Shown one piece after another: positions 49,370 through 58,139 of a DNA stretch of 64,000 bases (the first letter of the stretch is position 1; every line of letters begins with the position of its first letter). The DNA comes from Brevibacillus sp. DP1.3A. GTDB taxonomy: Bacteria > Bacillota > Bacilli > Brevibacillales > Brevibacillaceae. The stretch is from contig NZ_CP085876.1 of the NCBI RefSeq assembly GCF_013284245.2, positions 5,714,001-5,778,000 of the forward strand, given 5' to 3'. Under the pieces are notes generated by a model. That model saw nothing but the letters and a program-made list of their open reading frames with translations. It was not told where the DNA came from and made no database searches. A program made the position numbers and the translations under genes.

Positions 49370-51097
49370 CTACACCTTAAATCGGCGAATCATGTGCTGT
49401 AGCTCTTCTGCCATATGGGAAAGAGCTGTTGCTGACGAAGCGATTTCCTCCATAGAAGCGAGCTGCTGCTGTGTAGCAGCGGAAACGTTTTGCGTGCCAT
49501 CAGCAGTCAAGTCGGAAACTTCGCTGACCAGCTCCATCGCTTGTACGACTTGTTCGGAATGGGCTGATACTTCCTGGGCAGATGCAGACACGTCGTGAAT
49601 ATGGTCGGCTACTGTGCCAATCGAGCTCTGAATTTGACCGAAAGTTTCGCCCGCACGATGAACGACGCGAATCCCTTCTTGTACTTCCCGGGTGCCTGTT
49701 TCCATCGATTCGACCGCGACTTTTGTATCTGTCTGAATCGTACTGATCAACTGCGCAATTTTTTGGGCGGACTGAGCCGATTGCTCTGCCAGCTTCCGTA
49801 CTTCATCTGCAACAACCGCGAATCCACGGCCGTGCTCTCCTGCTCGTGCTGCTTCGATCGCTGCATTGAGGGCGAGCAAATTGGTCTGATCCGCAATGCC
49901 TGTAATGACCTCAATGATCTCTCCGATTGCTTGAGAATGATTACCCAGACCGTCTACCACGGACGAGAGCTCACTCATGGAAGTGTGGATCGCATTCATT
50001 TGTTGAACCGCTGCCTGTATCGACTGGTTCCCTTCTCCTGCCATGTTTGCGACTTCGCTCACCATATTGGATGTTTGCTGTGCGTTATTTGCGATTTGAC
50101 GAATTCCTCGTGACATATCATCAATGGATTTCGCCCCATTGTCTACACTCGCTACCTGGCGATCAACGCCTGCTGCCACTTCTTGAACAGTAACAGCAAT
50201 CTGTTCGGTGGCCCTGCTCGTCTGATCTGCACTTGCTGTCAATTGCTCTGCCGATGCGGCTACCTGCTCGGAAGTTCCGCCTACCTGACGAATGACAGTA
50301 GTTAAACTGCTAGTCATCTCATTGAACGAATTCGCCAGATCCAAAATCTCGTCACGAGTTTTGACAACCAATGGCTCCACACGTAAATCACCATCAGCCA
50401 CTTTCTTCATCTCTTCCATCAAACGCAAGATCGGTCGACGGATACTTGACGTCAGTACGACAGCTAGCGTCACACACGCAATGATAGAGATAACCAAGAT
50501 AATATTCAGGTCCCGCTTGACTGACTCATACAGTTCCGCACTTTCCGTGCCAGCGCGCTGTGCTCCCTCACTGTTATACGTCATCATGGCATCCAAATAT
50601 TTTTTGCGTTCTAAAAACAATTCACTGCCTTTTTTCTTGATGCGATCCAGCTCGGCCATATCTGCATCGGTAGCTGGCCTTCTGATGTCGACCTTTTTGG
50701 CGATTGCCACGTATTGCGGACTGAATTCCTCAAATTTTTTCAGCGCCTGCTTCAATCCTTCAAAATTGTTACGGTCCTCTTCACCGAAAATCGTTTTTTC
50801 ATAGCTGGTCAATAAACCGTCCATATAGGCAAATTGGTCATCGACTTGCTTTGCATACTTGTTCTTGTCATCCATGTTCTCTGACGTAAGCATGGTTTGC
50901 GTAACTCCGTAAACGGATTCCAGTGTCATGTTGATCTTCAAAATATCTTCCAGACCTGGGCGCCAATTCGTATTCATTTCCACCATCTTCTGATTCATCT
51001 GTTCCATCTTGGTAATGGTCATGATCCCCATAATCAGCATGATGACCAGGATCAGCGCGAACGCACTACCCAATTTTTTTCCGATCGTCCATTTCAT
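49370..51097 (-). CDS. Methyl-accepting chemotaxis protein
   Basis: 575 residues. TM1 (about 10-32), an extracellular four-helix-bundle sensor (about 33-190), TM2 (about 193-213), HAMP (about 214-268) and a long cytoplasmic coiled coil. The receptor tip is IIEVITGIADQTNLLALNAAIEAARAGEHGRGFAVVADEVRKLAEQS (about 400-446, conserved hairpin). The sensor type suggests small organic ligands, but none can be named. Orphan chemoreceptor with its own terminator. Confidence 0.95.
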   Translation of the reverse strand: MKWTIGKKLGSAFALILVIMLIMGIMTITKMEQMNQKMVEMNTNWRPGLEDILKINMTLESVYGVTQTMLTSENMDDKNKYAKQVDDQFAYMDGLLTSYEKTIFGEEDRNNFEGLKQALKKFEEFSPQYVAIAKKVDIRRPATDADMAELDRIKKKGSELFLERKKYLDAMMTYNSEGAQRAGTESAELYESVKRDLNIILVISIIACVTLAVVLTSSIRRPILRLMEEMKKVADGDLRVEPLVVKTRDEILDLANSFNEMTSSLTTVIRQVGGTSEQVAASAEQLTASADQTSRATEQIAVTVQEVAAGVDRQVASVDNGAKSIDDMSRGIRQIANNAQQTSNMVSEVANMAGEGNQSIQAAVQQMNAIHTSMSELSSVVDGLGNHSQAIGEIIEVITGIADQTNLLALNAAIEAARAGEHGRGFAVVADEVRKLAEQSAQSAQKIAQLISTIQTDTKVAVESMETGTREVQEGIRVVHRAGETFGQIQSSIGTVADHIHDVSASAQEVSAHSEQVVQAMELVSEVSDLTADGTQNVSAATQQQLASMEEIASSATALSHMAEELQHMIRRFKV

Positions 51098-51273
51098 TTC
51101 GTAAACACCACTTTTCTTAACTTATGATGATAGCGTAATCTCCTTTTCCCTCCCAACTGATGGAATAAACCTTGTTGCGCACAAAAAAATTGATATTTAC
51201 AAAAAAAATAAAATCCACAATTCAGAAAACTCCTGTAAGATAGATGAAAATAAACCGGAATGGAGGACTGATG

Positions 51274-52416
51274 ATGCAAAACTACGACGTCATTATTGTT
51301 GGAGCAGGATCGATGGGAATGGCAGCTGGTTACTATCTGGCGAAGCAAGGCGTGCGTACACTCATGATCGATGCCTTTGATCCCCCACACACGATGGGTA
51401 GCCATCATGGGGATACCCGTATCATTCGCCATGCGTATGGAGAAGGAAAACAGTACGTCCCGCTTGCGTTGCGAGCGCAACAGTTGTGGTCAGAATTGGA
51501 ACACGCATCCGGCATGCCGATCTTCGCCAAAACAGGTGTTTTGAACGCTGGACCCTTGAATTGTGCTTTTCTGAATGAAATACGGGAGAGCGCCGAGCAG
51601 TACTCCCTGCCGTTGGAAGTACTCAGTGCCGATGAGGTCATGCAACGCTGGCCAGGAATCAATCTGCCTGCTGATTACTATGGTTGCCTGGAGCCTACCT
51701 CAGGTATGCTTTATTCTGAAAACGGCATTCGCGCCTATCGAGAGCTCGCCCTTGCCTCAGGAGCTAGGCTGTTGACGAACACGCCAGTCACGCAGTTGGA
51801 ACCAGCAGGAAATGGGTTTATCGTGCATACGGAATCTGCCAGCTACCACGGCGATAAAGTCCTTCTATCCGCTGGTGCTTGGAATGGCTCTCTCCTTGAC
51901 TCATTGGGCTTGTCCATCCCTCTCACCCCTACACGCAAAACGGTCGCCTGGTTTGGTGCAGATGAGAGCCAGTACAGTGCGGATGGCTTTCCCGCATTCA
52001 TCTTTCGCCTTCATGACTCCATGTTCTACGGATTTCCCAGCTTTGATGGCACTGGTGTAAAAATCGGACGTCACGATGGAGGTCAAGCCATCGATCCCGA
52101 CAAATTGGAACGTACTTTTGGCACCTATTTATCAGACGAAGGCGATGTTCGCTCTTTTTTGGAAGCGTATATGCCTGGGGCAGCCGGACCATTGCGACAA
52201 GGCAAGGTATGCATTTACACCATGACACCAGATGAGCATTTCGTCATTGACCGTCATCCTGAACATCCACAGCTTGTATTTGCAGCAGGCTTTTCCGGGC
52301 ACGGTTTTAAATTCGCCAGTGCGATTGGGGAAGCGACCAGCCAACTGCTGGTAGAGGGAGCATCCTCCCTTGACCTGTCTATGTTTTCTTGGAAGCGATT
52401 CTCCTGTCCAGCATGA
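51274..52416 (+). CDS. Monomeric sarcosine oxidase / N-methyl amino acid oxidase-like flavoprotein
   Basis: 380 residues from the second of two ATG codons, 7 nt after GGAGG. FAD fold YDVIIVGAGSMGMAAGYYLAKQG (about 4-26), then GSHHGDTRIIRHAYGEG (about 42-58), a SoxA/SolA signature, and the C-terminal FAAGFSGHGFKFASAIGE. The MSOX flavin-linking Cys is in the KVCIYTMTPDEHF block (about 314-326), so covalent FAD is expected. It demethylates N-methyl amino acids, producing formaldehyde and H2O2. Sarcosine or N-methyltryptophan remain possible. Confidence 0.88.
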   Translation: MQNYDVIIVGAGSMGMAAGYYLAKQGVRTLMIDAFDPPHTMGSHHGDTRIIRHAYGEGKQYVPLALRAQQLWSELEHASGMPIFAKTGVLNAGPLNCAFLNEIRESAEQYSLPLEVLSADEVMQRWPGINLPADYYGCLEPTSGMLYSENGIRAYRELALASGARLLTNTPVTQLEPAGNGFIVHTESASYHGDKVLLSAGAWNGSLLDSLGLSIPLTPTRKTVAWFGADESQYSADGFPAFIFRLHDSMFYGFPSFDGTGVKIGRHDGGQAIDPDKLERTFGTYLSDEGDVRSFLEAYMPGAAGPLRQGKVCIYTMTPDEHFVIDRHPEHPQLVFAAGFSGHGFKFASAIGEATSQLLVEGASSLDLSMFSWKRFSCPA

Positions 52417-52418
52417 TT

Positions 52419-52459
52419 GAAAAAAGCCTCTCGCCGCATTTATGGCAGGAGGCTTTTGT
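52419..52459. terminator. Bidirectional terminator
   Basis: AAAAAAGCCTC pairs with GAGGCTTTTG between convergent genes. Confidence 0.85.
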
Positions 52460-52464
52460 TCGTT

Positions 52465-53295
52465 TTACCACTCCCAAGACAAAGAACCGATCTGCGCTGT
52501 AATTCGACTGCTCGCTTGTATGGGATGGCCGAAAACTCGCATGACAGAACGACCGTTGTCGTAGGGAAACAGGTAGGCGAAACCAGGCCGAGTCGCCTGA
52601 TTGACCAGATAGGCGGACCTCATTGCTCCCTCTCTTCGTTGTTCATTCAAAAACGCTACCATCTCATTCGCTCGTTTGATCCCCGCACCATGCCCATAAT
52701 ACAATCCATTGCCGAGCACTACTGCATTTTCCCCTTGCCACTGCGGTGTCGCGCGATCGTAATCAGGATTGGCAAAATAAATCACATCACCAGGCAAGAA
52801 GGTATTTGTCCTTATTGTTTGCAAGTCCAGATCCTGATCGTACCGCCAGTCATATAGCAAGATGTCTGAAAACATTCTCTCAAAATCCGGTAAACGAATG
52901 GACTGTAGGACTGCATGATAAATAATAATGACCATCGCCGTAGCGCACTCCGTGGCGTATTTTTGTCCCTCACGAAAAATATTGATAATCCCGCTGGATG
53001 GCAGCACTCCCGGTCGCAAGCGGAATCCGCCCTGGTCTGTTCGAATCCAGAATGCTGGATTGGCACGAGATTCTTCAAAAGTAGAAAAGGCCAGGCCGCT
53101 TTCGTTCAGTGCCAAGGCAGACCTCACCAGATGATCGCGCATTTTCAGTTCAAATTGCAGGAGTTCAGGAGTCGGATATTCAAATGTTTCATCACTACGT
53201 GCCATAATCGCTACCGTTTCACGCTGTACCGGATTTAATCCCCATTCCGCTGCCAACGAGGCGGGATTAGCTGGTCTCCCCGCTATGACGATCAT
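52465..53295 (-). CDS. tgl: Spore coat protein-glutamine gamma-glutamyltransferase (transglutaminase)
   Basis: 276 residues from ATG with AGGGGAGG 6 nt upstream. MIVIAGRPANPA and PVQRETVAIMARS are at the N-terminus; the catalytic Cys is in YATECATAMVIIIYHA (about 111-126), and PGDVIYFANPDYDRATPQWQGENAVVLG carries the catalytic Glu/His region. It matches Bacillus Tgl, which cross-links coat proteins such as GerQ by epsilon-(gamma-glutamyl)lysine bonds. Nested hairpin element C lies just upstream. Confidence 0.93.
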   Translation of the reverse strand: MIVIAGRPANPASLAAEWGLNPVQRETVAIMARSDETFEYPTPELLQFELKMRDHLVRSALALNESGLAFSTFEESRANPAFWIRTDQGGFRLRPGVLPSSGIINIFREGQKYATECATAMVIIIYHAVLQSIRLPDFERMFSDILLYDWRYDQDLDLQTIRTNTFLPGDVIYFANPDYDRATPQWQGENAVVLGNGLYYGHGAGIKRANEMVAFLNEQRREGAMRSAYLVNQATRPGFAYLFPYDNGRSVMRVFGHPIQASSRITAQIGSLSWEW

Positions 53296-53395
53296 ATACA
53301 ACCTCCCCTTCACACACTGTCCTTCTTATTTGTATGCGAATGCCCATGTCCACGTGATCGACGAAGAAAAACCATCAGATAAGCACGGAACATTG

Positions 53396-53625
53396 TGGAG
53401 GAGAAGAAAAAGCACAGTTCTCTTCGACTCTGACACGCCAGCAGTGGGGATTCACTGGCCGTCTCCACTACAAAAAGGGGACCGTCGAGCCAAAGCCACC
53501 CTACGGGCGGAAGATTATCAGGGGAGAAGTGTTCGACAAGCGTGATCCCCTTTTTGTAGTTCCGACTGGGTAGGCGTTGTCAAGGTCTACGAGCCCTGTG
53601 CTTTTTCTTCTCACTAGCCTTGTGC
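53396..53625. repeat. Nested 230-bp hairpin element C
   Basis: Non-coding. A perfect 17-bp outer stem, 53401-53417 with 53596-53612 (GAGAAGAAAAAGCACAG / complement), continues imperfectly through GACACGCC against GGCGTTGTC. It encloses a perfect 14-bp inner stem, 53468-53481 (CTACAAAAAGGGGA) with 53546-53559. The 5' edge GTGGAGGA and the internal TCTCCACTACA also occur at the edges of elements A and B, so C may be a diverged, single-arm relative; that link is weaker. Confidence 0.7.
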
Positions 53626-53644
53626 GTTGATCGGTACCTTCTAA

Positions 53645-53690
53645 TAAAAAAATCCCTCGCCTGTTTGAGCTGACGAGGGATCCCTTTTTA
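53645..53690 (-). terminator. Terminator after EamA gene
   Basis: ATCCCTCG pairs with CGAGGGAT; A-run on the left gives the T-tail on the minus strand. Overlaps the EamA stop codon. Confidence 0.85.
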
Positions 53691-54599
53691 TCCTTGTGCT
53701 TGTTTTACTGTATGTGGTGTCGGGGTCGAGACGTGCTTTAAGCGTGAGAACATATAGCAGCCGACAATGACGATCATACTGCCGAGTAATTGGATGATGG
53801 TCATACGCTCCCCGAGCAAAAGAAAGGCGAGAATGGCCGTAAAAATAGGATTGAAATTGAGGAACATACCGGCTGAGGTTGCGCCAACCTTTTGTACACC
53901 GATATTCCACAATACCATACTGACAACAGTCGCCATTACACCAACGTAGAACAGCGACAGCCAGAACGTCCAATCTGTGTTGCTAATCGTAAATGTGGTG
54001 ACATTAAAGGGCAGCATCAACGCGACACCGAAAATCCCTGAGTACAGTGTGGACATCATCGGCGAGACCGTCTTCATCGCCCAACGCCCGCATACAGAGT
54101 AAATCCCCCACATGGCGACAGCGGCGAGCATCCACAAATCCCCTGTGTTGAAGTGCAACTGGGACAAGTGTGCGAAGTCTCCTTTTGTCATCACCACAAG
54201 CACGCCTGCAAACGAGACGAGCATCGCGACAATCTGCAACGGTCGAATTTTATCGCCCATCAGCAAAAAGGAAAAAATCGTGATCGAAACCGGATTCAGC
54301 GTGGACAATAGACCGACATTGGTCGCGTCTGTCCGCTCAAGCGCCCAGAACATGAATAAATTAAAAAGTGCTACGCCGGTCACTCCCATCACGATCAAAG
54401 GAAGAAGTGCCTCTCGCGTTGGAAAAATCCGCTTTTCGCGTATCCAAACAACCGGCAACAAGCAAACAACAGCAATGAGCCAGCGCAAATTGGTCAGCGT
54501 CAAGGAAGACGCGTGCCCGACAAGAAATTTACCGACAACAAAATTCCCTCCCCAAAGGAAGCTGGTACAGAGTAATAGGACGATATACAGCGGTCTCAT
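53688..54599 (-). CDS. EamA/DMT family transporter
   Basis: 303 residues from MRPLYIVLLLC, with AGGAGG 4-5 nt upstream. Ten helices arranged as two EamA repeats (about 5-140 and 150-290); repeat starts LLLCTSFLWGGNFVVGKFL and DLWMLAAVAMWGIYSVCGRWA are recognisable. DMT proteins export amino acids or other metabolites. Substrate unknown; monocistronic. Confidence 0.9.
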   Translation of the reverse strand: MRPLYIVLLLCTSFLWGGNFVVGKFLVGHASSLTLTNLRWLIAVVCLLPVVWIREKRIFPTREALLPLIVMGVTGVALFNLFMFWALERTDATNVGLLSTLNPVSITIFSFLLMGDKIRPLQIVAMLVSFAGVLVVMTKGDFAHLSQLHFNTGDLWMLAAVAMWGIYSVCGRWAMKTVSPMMSTLYSGIFGVALMLPFNVTTFTISNTDWTFWLSLFYVGVMATVVSMVLWNIGVQKVGATSAGMFLNFNPIFTAILAFLLLGERMTIIQLLGSMIVIVGCYMFSRLKHVSTPTPHTVKQAQG

Positions 54600-54713
54600 G
54601 ATGCCTCCTGCCATGTTGAAAGAGTTATGGAGCTTTTATTTGTCCTCTATCATACACCTTTCGCCAGCATTTGGGCGGTCATGTTGCACTTTCCATTTTT
54701 ATCCTTTTACAAA

Positions 54714-54743
54714 TAAAAAAAGGGGCTATCTAACAGCCCCTTC
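54714..54743 (-). terminator. Terminator after lrgB-like gene
   Basis: AAGGGGCT pairs with AGCCCCTT with a 7-nt loop; T-run on the minus strand. Confidence 0.88.
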
Positions 54744-54745
54744 CC

Positions 54746-55444
54746 TCACACAGCCAGCCACGACATGATCACCGGCAACAAGGTAAACGCCCATACCACC
54801 GTAATCATCGCTCCGGCGATCACAGCCAAAGTCGCACTGCTTCCTTCTGTTTCCCCACGCTCAAAAGCTTTTACCATCCCCAACGCATGTGCGCCCATTC
54901 CGTACATCAAGCCGATGGAAACAGGATGACGGAGCCTCATTCTCTTGATGATTTTGGGAGCCAAAAAAACGCCTGCGAAGCTGGTCAGCATGCCGAATAC
55001 CGCCGTCATCGTAGGCAAACCACCAATCGCCTCAGTTACGCTCACCGCAATCGGCAGAGTAATCGAGCGAGGAATGACGCTAATTGCCGCTTCTTTTCCC
55101 AGACCGACTAGCATCGTCGTGGAGACACCTGCAATGATGGCAATGAGGGAACCCGTAGCGAGACTCGTCAAAATCATCCGGCGATGCGCCATTAACACCG
55201 ACCAATTTCGGTACAGCGGAATCGCAAACGCCACTGTGACTACGCTCATCATCTCACTAATAAGCGAGGTCGCTTCACTGTACACCTGATAAGGAATGCC
55301 TGCGATAAGCAAAAACACAATCAATCCGATCGGCGCCAATAAGGCCGGAGAAAACAGCAGAGACGGTCTTTTCTTGTTGAACCGTTTTGCTGCATAGAAG
55401 AAAACGAGTGTCAGGAGCACGCTAGACGTTTTCCACAGGATCAT
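54746..55444 (-). CDS. LrgB/CidB family protein
   Basis: 232 residues, seven or eight helices. SVIPRSITLPIAVSVTEAIGGLPTMTAVF, read as SVIPRSITLPIA and IGGLPTMTAVF (about 133-160), and GLMYGMGAHALGMVKAFERGE (about 186-206) are LrgB signatures. It pairs with the holin-like protein upstream, overlapping it by 23 nt with its ribosome site inside that gene. Cid/Lrg systems affect murein hydrolase activity and pyruvate or overflow metabolism. Confidence 0.92.
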   Translation of the reverse strand: MILWKTSSVLLTLVFFYAAKRFNKKRPSLLFSPALLAPIGLIVFLLIAGIPYQVYSEATSLISEMMSVVTVAFAIPLYRNWSVLMAHRRMILTSLATGSLIAIIAGVSTTMLVGLGKEAAISVIPRSITLPIAVSVTEAIGGLPTMTAVFGMLTSFAGVFLAPKIIKRMRLRHPVSIGLMYGMGAHALGMVKAFERGETEGSSATLAVIAGAMITVVWAFTLLPVIMSWLAV

Positions 55445-55811
55445 GCTGTTTCACCTCTCCACGATTGAACATGCGCTCAGCAACAACACCTGTCGAAATC
55501 ATCACTAGTGCACAACCACTTACGACGACCACAAGCACCAGCAATCCTTTTATACCTAATAACCAGGGATACTGCATCATCCCTACCAACGATGGTACGA
55601 AAAACAGGATCATCTGCGAGAATAACAGAGTCGCTCCTGCTTCCACCCACTGTAGACGAATCAAGCCGGTATACAGACAAATGAACAAAAGCGCGAGTCC
55701 GATCAGACTGCCGGGAACAGGAAGGTGAAAAAACGAGCTCACCCATTTCCCAAGCCAGGTGAAGCCGAACAATAGCAAAACTTGTGCGATGATGGAAAAC
55801 CATCTTTTCAT
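55422..55811 (-). CDS. cidA: CidA/LrgA holin-like protein
   Basis: 129 residues from MKRWFSIIAQ, with GGGGTGG upstream; an in-frame extension of 29 codons is unlikely. Four membrane helices; LPVPGSLIGLALLFICLYTG (about 30-49) and FFVPSLVGMMQYP (about 71-83) are family hallmarks. Encoded with LrgB and downstream of a LysR gene on the same strand, the arrangement seen for cidR-cidABC-type loci. Whether it is of Cid or Lrg type cannot be settled here. Confidence 0.88.
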   Translation of the reverse strand: MKRWFSIIAQVLLLFGFTWLGKWVSSFFHLPVPGSLIGLALLFICLYTGLIRLQWVEAGATLLFSQMILFFVPSLVGMMQYPWLLGIKGLLVLVVVVSGCALVMISTGVVAERMFNRGEVKQHDPVENV

Positions 55812-55842
55812 CGAGACCACCCCAGTTGCTTTACAAAGGTTG

Positions 55843-55863
55843 TTCAAAAAGTCACCTTTTGAA
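55843..55863 (-). promoter_or_regulatory. Inverted repeat upstream of cidA
   Basis: TTCAAAA-N7-TTTTGAA, 32 bp before the cidA start, in the gap after the LysR gene. Suitable as a LysR-type binding site; no T-run, so not a terminator. Confidence 0.4.
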
Positions 55864-55925
55864 CGAGTTACCTTCATTCTAAGCCGTCTCGATTCCATTC
55901 GTACAATACATAAAAATCATCATTT

Positions 55926-56822
55926 CTATTCCATTTGGTTATGGCTGTACATTTTCTCTACAAACGATATGAAAGCCTTTGTCGCATGCGATAAATACCC
56001 TTCTTTTCGATAAATCAAGGCATACTGCCAGTCAATCACTGGGTAGGAAATGTTGACGGTGTGCAATTGTCCGTTATTCAAGCGTCTCACAATGGAGCGT
56101 GGAATGAGTGATATTCCCAGTTGGGTAGCCACCATCTCTCCGACAAAATCCCATAAAGAGCTCATGTAAGCGACTTTCGGTTCAAAGCCGGACAGCTTAC
56201 ACGCTTGGCGCACCACATCATGCATCGCGTACTCTTCGGTAAACAAAATGAAAGCCTCGTCCTTGAGCTGTTCCAAGCTCACCTCATCGACTTCCGCGAG
56301 CCAATGCTCCCGATGAACGATCGCGACCAGATCCTCTGCGAGCAAGGGAACCGCCACAAATTTTTCCTGATCCGCTGGAAGAACGGTTAATGCCACATCG
56401 ATGCTTCCTTGCTCCATTTGGATTTCAAGCAGCTTGGCGCTGAATTCCTTCATCTCGATATCGATGCCTGGATACTGCTTTTTAAACAAGGCGATCACAT
56501 TCGGCAAGAGAAAAGAACCCACCGTCGGCATCATGCCCAGTTTGACCCGACCACGCTCGACATTTCGCAATTCTGCAATCGACAACGACATGCCTTCCAT
56601 CAGCTGCAACACTTTGGTCGCATAGCTGTAGACCATTTCCCCTGCGTCTGTCAGATCCATTTTCCGCTCCGTCCGATCCAGCAGAACTACCTCAAGCTCT
56701 TCTTCCAATGCCTTGATCATTTTGCTGATAGAAGGCTGGGAGACGTGGAGGGATTGTGCGGCCTTCGTAAAGTTTTTATGTTTGACTACTTCCACAAAGT
56801 ATTGCAGCTGTCGAATATCCAT
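55926..56822 (-). CDS. LysR family transcriptional regulator, CidR-like
   Basis: 298 residues. N-terminal HTH MDIRQLQYFVEVVKHKNFTKAAQSLHVSQPSISKMIKALEEEL, read as MDIRQLQYFVEVV and KAAQSLHVSQPSISKMIK, followed by a periplasmic-binding-like effector domain (about 90-290). It precedes cidA-lrgB on the same strand with a 115-bp gap. In Staphylococcus and Bacillus CidR activates cid genes in response to acetate or excess glucose; this role is inferred from position. Confidence 0.9.
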   Translation of the reverse strand: MDIRQLQYFVEVVKHKNFTKAAQSLHVSQPSISKMIKALEEELEVVLLDRTERKMDLTDAGEMVYSYATKVLQLMEGMSLSIAELRNVERGRVKLGMMPTVGSFLLPNVIALFKKQYPGIDIEMKEFSAKLLEIQMEQGSIDVALTVLPADQEKFVAVPLLAEDLVAIVHREHWLAEVDEVSLEQLKDEAFILFTEEYAMHDVVRQACKLSGFEPKVAYMSSLWDFVGEMVATQLGISLIPRSIVRRLNNGQLHTVNISYPVIDWQYALIYRKEGYLSHATKAFISFVEKMYSHNQME

Positions 56823-56886
56823 GATGCCCTCCGTCTTCGTCCAATCAAAAGCGTTAGCTACAGATTACCACAAGCGAGAGTATGCG

Positions 56887-56922
56887 AAAAAGCCAGGTAC
56901 GCAGTCGCGCCCTGGCTTTTCC
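56887..56922 (-). terminator. Terminator after Big_2 gene
   Basis: AAAAGCCAGG pairs with CCTGGCTTTT; between the Big_2 gene end and the LysR promoter region. Confidence 0.88.
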
Positions 56923-56933
56923 TCCAGCGTGAG

Positions 56934-58046
56934 TTACTTCACGGTTACTTGTATTTTTACGGCTTTTCCATTGTACGTAGCCGCAATCGTTGCACGCCCT
57001 GCTTTCACAGCCGTGATCTTGCCATCCGCTACAGTCACCACGGAACTGTTCGTGGAGATCCAGTCTGCATCGACTGTGACATCGACCTTGGTTTTGTCGG
57101 TATAGATAGCAGATACCTTCAAGTCTTTTGATTCGCCGACTTTGAGAGCGACCTTTTTCGTGTCAAATTCCAGCTTGGAGATGACAGCAGACTCTACAGG
57201 GATCGAGATCGTCTTTCCACCGTAAGTGGCTTTGATTCTCGTTTTGCCAGAGCCTACAGTTGTCACGACTCCGTTTTCAACTGTGGCGACTTTTGCATCG
57301 TCGGATGTCCACTTGGCTTTGCTTGTTACATCAACTTTTTCTTTGGTAGACAAGGTAGCCAGCAGTGTAACCGACTGAGTGGTGTCTGGACGCAGGTACA
57401 GCTTTTTCTTATCACTGTCCAGCTTGGAGACGACATCCACCTCTACTGAAATGGATACGCTTTTTCCACCGTACTTCACTTTGAGTTTCGCTGTGCCCGA
57501 GCCTACTGCCGTCACCAAACCATTCGTTACCGTTACGATTTCCTTATCATCGCTTTCCCACTCTGCATTGGCAGTTACATCAGAGGTAGACTTGTCAGAG
57601 AAGGTTGCTGTTGCGTTTACCTGCTTCGTGCCTCCCACGCTGAGAGCCAGTTTCTTCTGATCAGCAGTGAGCTTGGAAATCACATCGATCTCAACAGGGA
57701 CATTCACACTTTTGCCCCCGAAGCTTGCTTTCACTCTTGTTTTACCGGAACTAACAGCTGTTACCAAGCCTTTTTCAACGCTGGCGATGTCACTGTCAGA
57801 GGAAGTCCACTCTGCTTGCTGTGTGACGTCTTCCGTTGTTTTATCCGTGTATTGCACGCGGACGTTCAACTGCTGCGTCCCCGCTTTTTTCAATTTTACT
57901 GTCTTTGTATCAACCACAAGCTTGGAAATCTTCTTCTGCGTACTTGTCGTCGCAGAATTTGCCAATGCCGGTACTTGGCCGACACTGGAAAAGATCAGCC
58001 CAACGGTAACAGCCGTAGCGAGCATACCTTTTTGCCAGTTTCTCAT
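56934..58046 (-). CDS. Secreted protein with four Big_2 (Ig-like) repeats
   Basis: 370 residues from MRNWQKGMLAT, with AAGGAGAGGG upstream. Signal peptide (about 1-29, ends PALANSA), then four repeats of about 82 residues. Each has the pattern L-x-x-D-x-K-x-V-x-L-x-x-G near the start, a TDVT(x)xAEWxSxDxxIxxVxxGLVTAVxSGKxxVKAxxGGK core and VxVxVxVISKL linking to the next. No anchor or enzymatic domain. Bacterial Ig-like proteins of this kind are surface-exposed or secreted; function unknown. Confidence 0.9.
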   Translation of the reverse strand: MRNWQKGMLATAVTVGLIFSSVGQVPALANSATTSTQKKISKLVVDTKTVKLKKAGTQQLNVRVQYTDKTTEDVTQQAEWTSSDSDIASVEKGLVTAVSSGKTRVKASFGGKSVNVPVEIDVISKLTADQKKLALSVGGTKQVNATATFSDKSTSDVTANAEWESDDKEIVTVTNGLVTAVGSGTAKLKVKYGGKSVSISVEVDVVSKLDSDKKKLYLRPDTTQSVTLLATLSTKEKVDVTSKAKWTSDDAKVATVENGVVTTVGSGKTRIKATYGGKTISIPVESAVISKLEFDTKKVALKVGESKDLKVSAIYTDKTKVDVTVDADWISTNSSVVTVADGKITAVKAGRATIAATYNGKAVKIQVTVK

Positions 58047-58139
58047 GCTCACATCCCTCTCCTTTTCCTCTCTACTTTTCCACCATTTTCTATATCGGCT
58101 AAACAGCCGTATTTGTTGAATACAAAATGGCAAAGAAAG

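Noticed and set aside
56409..57131. 240-codon open frame on the plus strand across the LysR and Big_2 gene ends
   Set aside because: It spans two unrelated minus-strand genes and their terminator; not a plausible gene.
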